The position numbers and the translations under genes are program-made. This document shows positions 55,901 to 64,000 of a DNA stretch of 64,000 nt, piece by piece. This stretch comes from Isoetes taiwanensis. Its lineage: Eukaryota > Streptophyta > Lycopodiopsida > Isoetales > Isoetaceae. Position 1 is the stretch's first letter. Each line of letters begins with the position of its first letter. Under the pieces are notes generated by a model, which saw only the letters and a program-made list of their open reading frames with translations, had not been told where the DNA came from and did no database searches. The DNA is taken from contig JAJEKV010000059.1 of assembly GCA_021234155.1 (NCBI GenBank), positions 7,944,779 through 8,008,778 on the forward strand. The letters run 5' to 3'.

Positions 55901-56930
55901 AGCATTTGATTAAGATCCACTATTTTATGTTTATTCTAGCCTAATGTCTGTCATATGGGTTCAAAATGTTGTTCATGTTGGACATCGGGTCCTTTCCAAA
56001 GACAAGATGTAGGTTGATACAAAAGCGTCGGTGGAAATTAAGACTAGAAATTAGGAATTCGCATTTAAAAGAGTTGATTCATAAGTTCATGCACTCTCTT
56101 TTTGTGCTAAAGCTCGATTGTTGGTGTGGGTGCCCAAGTTAATAATCATCCATATTCAATCTAATGAAATAATCTCTCATATTCCAACAAAATAAGGTAA
56201 GATATGGTCTTATTTTATGTTGTTTCCTTAGTTCTATGCTTAATCCAATAAGAATTTTCATTGTAGACATTATACATTTGACAAGCCATTATAATTACAT
56301 ATTACACCTTCCAAATTTCATAGAAGGAAAAAGTTATCGCATACATCTTTGTGCATTCCATTCCTTCACCTATTGTCATTCAAATAGAAGAGACTCAATT
56401 TGCTCACAATCAATCAGGACCTAGTCAATCAAAATAAACTCATGAGTAATCCTAATTACCACTTTTGCCCTCTAAACCAGACATTACTTATACTTGACAC
56501 AATCCAAATTATAGCTACTGTTGTTTTCACATTGCAATAAAAATTTCTATAGGTTGCTAAAGCCTACCAATGCCTCACAATTCGAGGTTTTTCCATCTCT
56601 CTTTGTCGTTCTCAGGATTGCAAAAAATGCAGCAGAATCCCGCATCCTCTTCCTTCCTGGAGTACTTTGCATTTCTTTTCTATCTCTATGTAAATAACTA
56701 CTTTGCTCTCTAAATTTACTTTATGCCTCTCTAGACATTACTGCTTGATGGATCTATAAGTAGATAGGCATGGCAGCACCATTGCATATAATCCAACAGA
56801 TGTATGTGCCTTTTTATGGCAATTCTCTACTTTAAGATGCTTTGTTCTGCAAGTATTGTGAGCCGCAGATCTAAATGATCATACATTAGGTGAATTTATA
56901 TATGCAAAAACTGATACTGAAGAGTTTATG
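52966..56930. other. No recognisable gene
   Basis: Long AT-rich stretch with only short frames and isolated exon-like pieces. The 'tgctggcgtagatggt' phrase is duplicated near 53210 and 53235, and 'agggtttgttgcaacatc' near 55447 and 55511. Confidence 0.4.
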
Positions 56931-56935
56931 CAGGT

Positions 56936-57961
56936 GGATTTTGCCCCCTTTCAACATCTTGGCATGCAAGCCACGAAGAATATCTTCTTGCAAGTCTTGT
57001 CTAATGTTCGTTGGCATCATTTTTTATTAACCTATATTAGGTGCCAAAAACCCCTGTCTTTATTTGAGTCTATGGTAGTAAGTCATCATCGCCAAGGTTC
57101 TCTGGATGCCACTTTCCATTTACTAGCATGATCTGTATTTGTGGAGGATGGTTTTTCTTCGGCAAATCCTTTAGCATCATATCTGCTCATTGGGATATGT
57201 TCATCCCATCGGTCTATTCAGTATATGATCTTGGAATGATAAGAAGAAAACTAGGTCTTCAAAACATTTTACGGCAACTTTTGGAAAACTAGGTAAATTG
57301 AGCAAGGTATCCCTTTTGCGGTTAGAGATATAGGAGAATCGTTTTGTTAATGACATCCTTGATGGTATCATGTCTGGCTTTGTTTGAGTATAGGTGTATA
57401 GTGGATCGTAGAATTTTGATGCATTTTTTCCTCAGGACTTCTTGCACATAGACCAGATGTCAACTTTGGTATCTTTGGGAATTGGATGAATTCTGCATTT
57501 GGCAGGTATGCAGTTGATGGTAACCTTCTTGGTATTAATGCTAGAGTGGTACTAAGTATTTAATCACTTACACATGTTTGTTGATAGCAATCATGCATTC
57601 CTATATAACTACTGCTTCTAAGTGTGTAAAACCACTTTACAATCAGTGAAGGTTATTTCTATATTTGCTAGGTTTATTGCCACAGCCTGATCCAAAATGT
57701 TGAGCCTCAGAGGCCACTAAAAGAAGTTGAGAAGATTGAGGACAATGATCCAACTGAAGGTATTTGTGTAAACGCGTTTACCACTCGAAAGCATTTTAAT
57801 CTTACTTCATTAGGGATTTTAGACAGTACATATCTTTCTCTGTATTGTATGGGCCAAAGATACCAAAACCCCTTATGCTTTTTATGAATCTCTAGTGCAG
57901 GAATTTGGTTCAGATTGGATAAATGAGAGTGTTGTGCATGTGGATTATGATGGAATGGCAT
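56936..57961 (+). CDS. Possible exons of an unknown host gene
   Basis: Four open blocks lie between AG acceptors and GT donors: about 56936-57040 ('VDFAPFQHLGMQATKNIFLQ'), 57437-57506 ('LLAHRPDVNFGIFGNWMNSA'), 57672-57760 ('NVEPQRPLKEVEKIEDNDPT') and 57898-57961 ('EFGSDWINESVVHVDYDGMA', ending in TGA). They have coding-like composition and the same strand, but I cannot name a family or prove that they join. Confidence 0.35.
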
Positions 57962-60540
57962 GATGTAAGAACACATTAGTGCTGGATTCCAATCTCAATA
58001 TGAAGCATTCGCTTATTCTTATACAACGTGGGTTTTACTAAACGTGGTCTTGGTCATTGCATAGAATTTGCATATTAGTCAATGTAGCACCTCATGTTAC
58101 AGGAAATTAGGTGAAAGATTAATACAGTTTAATCATTGTCATAATGATAACAACACTTTATCCTTTAGGCTGCATCATGCTAGCCTTTGTTGCAGGTGCA
58201 TTTTTGGGTTTGCTCAATTATTGCTGCACCTCCAAGCTTGCAACAGACCCTTAGTATGGTTTTATAGTGGCCATGTTTCTCTGAATGAAATTAGAGTTCG
58301 GTGGCACCATCAACTGCTAAAGTTAAAGATTTCATCAACTAGGAGTAAACATAAATAGGTTAATCTCTATTTGCAGCTCTAACGTTACTCAACTCCTTAT
58401 TGATAGAAATAGTATAGCTGCAATATTTTTTAAATGCAAATTTCCAACTCCTTATTGACAGAAAGAGTACAACTGAAGAGACGCTTTTAATTAGTCCTTA
58501 GCACCATACAGTTGATTGTATGTTCAAAATTTTGTGGAATTTTTTGCATCTGGGTCTTTGTATAGTTTCAGAAATGCATAGTGTGCTTTGTAAATTTCCA
58601 TCCTCTTGCCGCTAACATTTTATTGCTCTTGTCTTGTGCACAGAAGCACGAATGTGTCATTCATAATTAGCTATCTTCTACACAATTGTGATTAAATTCT
58701 TTGTCTAAAAATGGTTATTTCCTTGCGCTTTTTATTTGATTGCCCTATCATGTAGTCGAGTTGCAAGTTGTAGACAGTTAATCTTGCATTAGATATTTTA
58801 TGGAGATATATTGTTATGACATCAATGATTATTAGAGGAGCATGAAGCTGGTCCTTTGGTGAAACCCTACCCTCCTGCTTTTGTGGTTAAATGTGGACAG
58901 CCTTCCAAGTCGAAATGTGCACATACAACATTTAGTGAAGCAATGGCATTTTTTGTAGCAGTTTGGAGTGTGCACTTTGCAAGATATTTAGATGATTGTA
59001 CTTTTTGTTAGATGGAGCTCATGTTCTGGAATTTTCAAATCTGAAACTTAGTCTTTCTTCCCATGATACTGCCTTAGTTTCGAAACCCATGCATCTAATA
59101 GAGATTCTGTACAAGGACTTGGGAATAGAATGGTACATCCTATCAAATCATTTATCCAGATTGTAGAATATTCAGATCCCTAGAAATCCAATGTCTGATG
59201 TCCTTACTTGACTAGGCTATTGTATCCACTACATAGACATGACGTGTTACTTGAGAGGGCCATATCCTCCAATGCAGCGGCATGCAAGAATATGGCAGCC
59301 AGAGAAAGGTTCCTGATCTCTTTATTTGAATACCATATCTATAATTTGCACTTCCAATAATTATCATTTTGCGTTGTAATACCATATTAATAGTTTGTAG
59401 TTCCAATAATTATACACTTGCCAACGAAGATATTTATCTCATTAGTTTATTTCCACACGTTATCTCAATGTCTCCTACAAGATTTGCCATGTTCCCACAC
59501 CTAAATAACATGATTCATGTCTTTCTCTTACTCCATATTACACATATTAATCAATATAGTGGATTCAAAGTTGCATATGTTGACATATATAACTTTGCAA
59601 AGTGTGTACATTCTCTCTAGCTCAAACAAATATAAATAATAGCAACGTTAGAGTGGAAACAAACTCACAATATGTTCTTAGAAGAAGATACTCTTAGTTC
59701 TCATGAATAATTCTTCTACCACCAAAATACATTTCCTCTAAAAGCATAGAACATTATTGCAAAAATCTCAAACAAAACAGTATTTGCAAGAAATGAATGC
59801 TACTCATGTCGTTTTACCTGATGTAGCAAGTTATTTGGTCATATCTATTATAGAACTATCTTTTTTTAACAAGGTTGCATTTGAAACGGGAGTGTTGCAC
59901 AACTCCCGTTTCAAAGATTCCCTCAAAAAAACATGGTATGCTCCTAGAAGTGAACTTTTTGGCCGAGGTAAAGGATTTTGTAAGGGTAATTTTTTTTGCT
60001 TGCGTTTTAGCTTCTCAGCAGATGTACACTTTCGTTTTATGTAATGTCATAGCTAAAAAGAGCGAAATTTACAGCTGACTATACAATCCATGAAATGAAG
60101 ACCTCAGAAACATCTTAGTTTAAAAAAATTAATGACATTAGCATTAATATGAATTTTGAATACATCAGTTTTGAAGGTAAAGTTAATGTTAACACTAGAA
60201 TGCTACAGACAACAAATGTAACTTCAAAACTATAATATTCCTAATTATTTCCTTTTCTGTCACTTGTTAGCTGAAAAGAGCAAAATTTACAGTTGACTGT
60301 GTAATCTAGACAAGCAAGTTTTAAAAAATACCAAAATTGATGGGAATAAATAATAATAATAAAAAATTAAATTTTCAATATTAGTTTTAGAAGATTTTAA
60401 TCTGAAAAATGTTTCACATAATAATTCAAAGATCAATATCATAATCTTCCTTATGGTGTGTGCTTGTAGTTGAAGTGTTCTCCTGAACCGGCTTCTCCTG
60501 CTCAGGTGATTTAACATGGATTTGCCAGGCTATCTGTACT
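57962..60540. other. No recognisable gene; one small perfect hairpin
   Basis: AT-rich sequence. A perfect hairpin with 14-base arms ('tttgaaacgggagt' at 59880-59893, complement at 59902-59915) and an 8-base loop is present. A block near 58842-58920 ('EEHEAGPLVKPYPPAFVVKC') may be an exon, but nothing supports a family call. Confidence 0.4.
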
Positions 60541-63500
60541 AGTCATTGTTCAATGAGTGCAACAGGCAAGTGGGGGCACATGGGTATCATCTGCAGCTAT
60601 CAAACACCTTTGGCACCGTCAGACTCCGTACATAAGATAGAGAGATACCACCTTTATATGTGGGCACGGGTGCAGAATTGCAGTGGCAACCCCCTCTTTA
60701 TAGCATCATGTTACTTCCCATATGCAGATGGTAACTTCTATATCGATCTATATGACCACAATTTCACTCCGATGCACAAAAATCTCATAGGTAAGAGCTG
60801 GCTCAAGTTAGGAACACCGCAAGGGTGGTGCTGCAACACTGATCCAACGCAGGATGCAGATCTTTCAACTGGCAAACATTGAGGTCAAAGAGACATTGTA
60901 TCACGCTACTGCAATCTCTCAAGTTCCTGCTGCCAGAGCTATTGCAAATGCTATAGGACTTGGTGCTACTGTTGTTGCTGCTTCAGCAACTGTTGAGTCC
61001 AGCATTAAAGCTCCCCCAGATCCTCCTGCTCCTGCTGCGTCACCTGCTTCTGCACATACACTGCATATTGTACCTACTGCTGCCATCACAATCTCGCGCA
61101 ATTCTGCCTCTATATATGCCAGCCATCAATAGAAAATGTGCTTACTTATAGTCTCCTGGTATTGTTGAGGCCTCCCCTGGCAGAAAGGAGATAGTCTCAA
61201 CTCTATTGCTATGGATATGGATTTCATCTTCCTTATGGAGACATGGGAGCATGCATGGCATAGACTACCAGATCTGTCAGGCTATCAATATTACTCTTTG
61301 TTCAATGAGTGCATTTATAAGTGGGGGCACAGGAGAATCATTTGCTTCTATCGAACAACTCTTTGGCGCCCTCGGTCTCCCTACACAAGACAGATAGATA
61401 CAATCATTACTTGTGGGCACAATGCAGAATTTAGTGGCAAACCCCTCTTTGTAGCAACATGCTACTTCCCACATGTAAATAATAACTTCTATTACTCTCA
61501 CTCAGATGTGAATAGACTGGATCCATATGTCGATCTATATGGCTATGTCCTCACTCCGATGCAATAAAAATCTCGTAGGCAAGAGCTGACCTAAGTTAGA
61601 AATATTCACCGCCATGATGGGGCCGCAACATGATCCAAAGCAGGATGCAAATCTTTCACCTGAAAATATTGGGTCACAAAGGTGCTATATCATGCTACTA
61701 GAATCTCTCAGAGTCCTGCTGTCGGAGTTACTACAAATGCTATAAAAGTTATTGCTGCTGCTCCAGCAATACCGAAGCTCTTGCTGCTCCTCCCACTTCT
61801 GCTGTTTTGCCTGCTTTTGGACATGCATCGAATATTGCACCCCATACTGCCTCACAACCTCATTCGATTCTGCCTCTACATCTGCCACCAATAAATAGGA
61901 AATGTGCTTACATATGGTCTCTTGGAATTGACGAGGCTTTTCTTGGCAGACTGGACATAGATTCAACTGTATTGCTGCAAGGATATGGATTTCATCTTCC
62001 TTATGGAGACATGGGAGCACGCATGGTACAAGCTACTAGATCTGCCAGACTATTAGTAGTACTCATTGTTCATTGAGTGCACAAGCAAGTGGGGATATAA
62101 GGGTATCCTTTAGTGGACCGCCACATTATTTACTTTCAGAAGATGGCCGGCATGGGTGATGCTCATCTCCCGAATCTTGCTTGTGCCATGGCATTATGAG
62201 CTTTCGTAAAGAAAAAACGAGCCCAGTAGTTCTCCCGATGGAATGTGCAGGAGCACAAGTGTATACAGGCCCAAATCAAAGAAGATTGCTATCACTTGAA
62301 GTAGTATCGTAATGCTTGCTTTATTACTAAATTCTGGGATATATAAGCCCTGGAATAGGCACATTACCAGGAGCAGATCAACTTAATGCTCACATGAGAT
62401 CCACAACGCTACCTACACGCATATTTACCCATGAAAACGTGCAGATTGACATCTTCCATTAACATAGGTGCACATCACCTCCACATTGTCGAGATAGATA
62501 CATGGATAGGTAGAAGCATGAAAGGGTAGCTAAAAAACCCTCCCCTAGTTTATACTTATATATGTATATAATGTAAAACCATTTTAATTGCACACCAAAT
62601 TGTACATTACTGAAAATTGAGAAGCATTCAACTGGCAAACACTGAGGTCAAAGAGGCATTGTATCACGCTACTGCAATCTCTCAGGTTCCTGCTGCCAGA
62701 GCTATTGCAAATGCTATAGGACTTGGTGCTACTGTTGTTGCTGCTTCAGCAACTGTTGAGTCCAGCATTAAAGCTCCCCCAGATCTTCCTGCTCCTGCTG
62801 CTTCACCTGCTTCTGCACATACACTGCATATTGTACCTACTGCTGCCATCACAACCTCACGCAATTCTGCCTCTATATATGCCAGCCATCAATAGAAAAT
62901 GTGCTTACTTATAGTCTACTGGTATTGTTGAGGCCTCCCCTGGCAGAAAGGAGATAGTCTCAACTCCATTGCTATGGATATGGATTTCATCTTCCTTATG
63001 GAGACATGGGAGCATGCATGGCGTAGGCTACCAGATCTGCCAGGCTATCAATATTACTCTTTGTTCAATGAGTGCATATATAAGTGGGGGCACAGGAGAA
63101 TCATTTGCTTCCATCGAACAACTTTGGCGCCCTCGGTCTCCCTACACAAGATAGATAGATACAATCATTACCTGCGGGCACAATGCAGAATTTAGTGGCA
63201 AGCCCCTCTTTGTAGCAACATGCTACTTCCCACATGTAAATAATACCTTCTATTACTCTCACTCAGATGTGAATAGACTGGATCCATATGTCGATCTATA
63301 TGGTTATATCCTCACTCCGATTCAACAAAAATCTCGTAGGCAAGAGCTGACCTAAGTTAGAAATATTCACCGCCATGATGGGGCTGCAACATGATCCAAA
63401 GCAGGATGCAAATCCTTCACCTGAAAATATTGAGGTCACAAAGGCGCTATATCATGCTACTGGAATCTCTCAGAGTCCTGCTGTTGGAGTTACTTCAAAT

Positions 63501-63681
63501 GCTATAAAAGTTATTGCTGCTGCTCCAGCAATACCGAAGCTCTTGCTGCTCCTCCCACTTCTGCTATTTTACCTGCTTTTGCACATGCATCGCATATTGC
63601 ACCCCATATTGCCATCACAACCTCATTCGATTCTGCCTCTACATCTGCCACCCATAAATAGGAAATGTGCTTACATATGGG
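60541..63681 (+). repeat. Tandem array of a LINE endonuclease-derived unit
   Basis: Two alternating segments repeat. Segment E encodes the start of a LINE AP-endonuclease domain ('MDMDFIFLMETWEHAW', 'LPDLSGYQYYSLFNE', 'FVATCYFPHVNNNFYY'); segment M encodes an Ala/Pro-rich linker. Order: E (60541-60775, partial), M, E (61139-61565), M, E (truncated, about 61918-62110), a 500-base unrelated stretch, M (62627), E (62904-63318), M. Blocks 60864-61917 and 62627-63681 are nearly identical over 1.05 kb, a higher-order duplication. No reverse transcriptase is seen. The Arg codon expected in the endonuclease start 'SWN.RGL' is TGA, a CpG-decay type change. Confidence 0.8.
62111..62626. other. Unrelated spacer inside the endonuclease array
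   Basis: This stretch has no similarity to segments E or M and no recognisable gene. It marks where the third E segment is cut short and the second large duplicate begins. Confidence 0.5.
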
Positions 63682-63732
63682 TATGTTTTTGTTAGTGGTA
63701 TACAAAAAAACGAAGTCATTGCATCATTACAG

Positions 63733-63960
63733 CTAGACGGGTTGGTGCTCATAGGCCGGATCAGCCCCAATATATCTTAGTGCATATTCATACGCTGCAA
63801 GACCGTTGTATGTTTTATAGCCTCGTTTCTTAGTACAAGAAGATCTCTCCCTTTTGCATTGTCCAGAAGGCCTGAGGAGCTGTGTAAGGTTCATGCACGA
63901 GATTGCAAAAGAAAAGAAATGGGCAGTGTATAGAGGTGGCACAACCATTATTTGAGACCA
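63733..63960 (-). CDS. Possible 3' exon of a gene running off the right edge
   Basis: A minus-strand frame ends 'KTYNGLAAYEYALRYIGADP..' with a TAG near 63733 and is open toward the window edge. Composition is coding-like, but no family is recognised. It could equally be part of another LINE-derived repeat. Confidence 0.3.
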   Translation of the reverse strand, partial: WSQIMVVPPLYTAHFFSFAISCMNLTQLLRPSGQCKRERSSCTKKRGYKTYNGLAAYEYALRYIGADPAYEHQPV

Positions 63961-64000
63961 GCGGCCTTCACTTTATTTTATTGTTATATTGGAACCTAGT

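Noticed and set aside
60919-61101. Minus-strand Ala/Gly-rich ORFs opposite the endonuclease array
   Set aside because: They are shadows of the Ala/Pro-rich linker on the plus strand, repeated in each copy.
1-64000. CRISPR arrays, rRNA, tRNA genes
   Set aside because: No spaced direct-repeat array, no rRNA core sequence and no convincing cloverleaf with A and B boxes was found. The sequence is eukaryotic.

Overview
The window looks like nuclear DNA of a land plant with a large, repeat-rich genome. It holds spliced genes with GT-AG introns, Ty1/copia, Ty3 (chromovirus), LINE and TRIM retroelements, foldback elements, and plant-type eIF4A, TRAP-alpha and pseudouridine synthase sequences. There are no prokaryotic operons. 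I cannot name the species, and nothing decides between seed and non-seed plants. Only one host gene appears complete and undamaged: translocon-associated protein alpha (TRAP-alpha, SSR1) at 48244-49996, in eight exons. Three other host-derived genes are broken: a MORN-repeat gene (11.8-13.0 kb) cut by a short retroposon, an intronless eIF4A pseudogene (15.7-17.2 kb, minus strand) split by a foldback element, and a tRNA pseudouridine synthase (TruA/PUS1 family) pseudogene (36.8-38.6 kb) that has lost its catalytic aspartate.

Layout: 1-0.96 kb, a diverged LTR fragment; 1.4-1.9 kb, an AT-rich palindrome array; 4.3 kb, a short inverted-repeat element; 5.4-9.3 kb, a decayed Ty1/copia element with no 3' end; 10.3-13 kb, retroposon tails and the MORN gene; 15.7-17.2 kb, the eIF4A pseudogene; 17.68-35.38 kb, a DNA transposon with long terminal inverted repeats, split by a chromovirus (20.95-34.05 kb); 36.8-38.6 kb, the pseudouridine synthase pseudogene; 39-45 kb, short tandem duplications and a Ty3 integrase remnant; 45.7-46.5 kb, a tandem TRIM (three LTRs, two internal regions); 47.3-47.9 kb, two foldback structures; 48.2-50.0 kb, TRAP-alpha; 50.7-53.0 kb, a 5'-truncated LINE; 53-60 kb, mostly unassigned with a few exon-like blocks; 60.5-63.7 kb, a tandem array built from a LINE endonuclease fragment.

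The most striking feature is inside the chromovirus. Between its 5' LTR and its gag lie about 4.9 kb of extra sense-strand genes that ordinary chromoviruses lack. The first encodes a fusion protein whose last 99 residues form a complete histone H3 fold, aligning without gaps to canonical H3 residues 37-135 at about 86% identity. The normal H3 tail is replaced by an unrelated basic tail. The same element also encodes a C-terminal chromodomain, a domain class that in other chromoviruses reads H3 tail methylation. An element carrying both a chromatin reader and its own tail-less H3 is, to my knowledge, undescribed. Two further unrecognised genes follow, and the units appear to have their own TATA-like boxes and, in two cases, poly(A) signals.

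The sequence may contain assembly indels. The two LTRs share stretches of about 200 identical bases, yet pol is broken by many frameshifts, and GC-rich palindromes are shortened on one side of the window. Frameshift-based pseudogene calls inside the 17.7-35.4 kb block should be read with that in mind.
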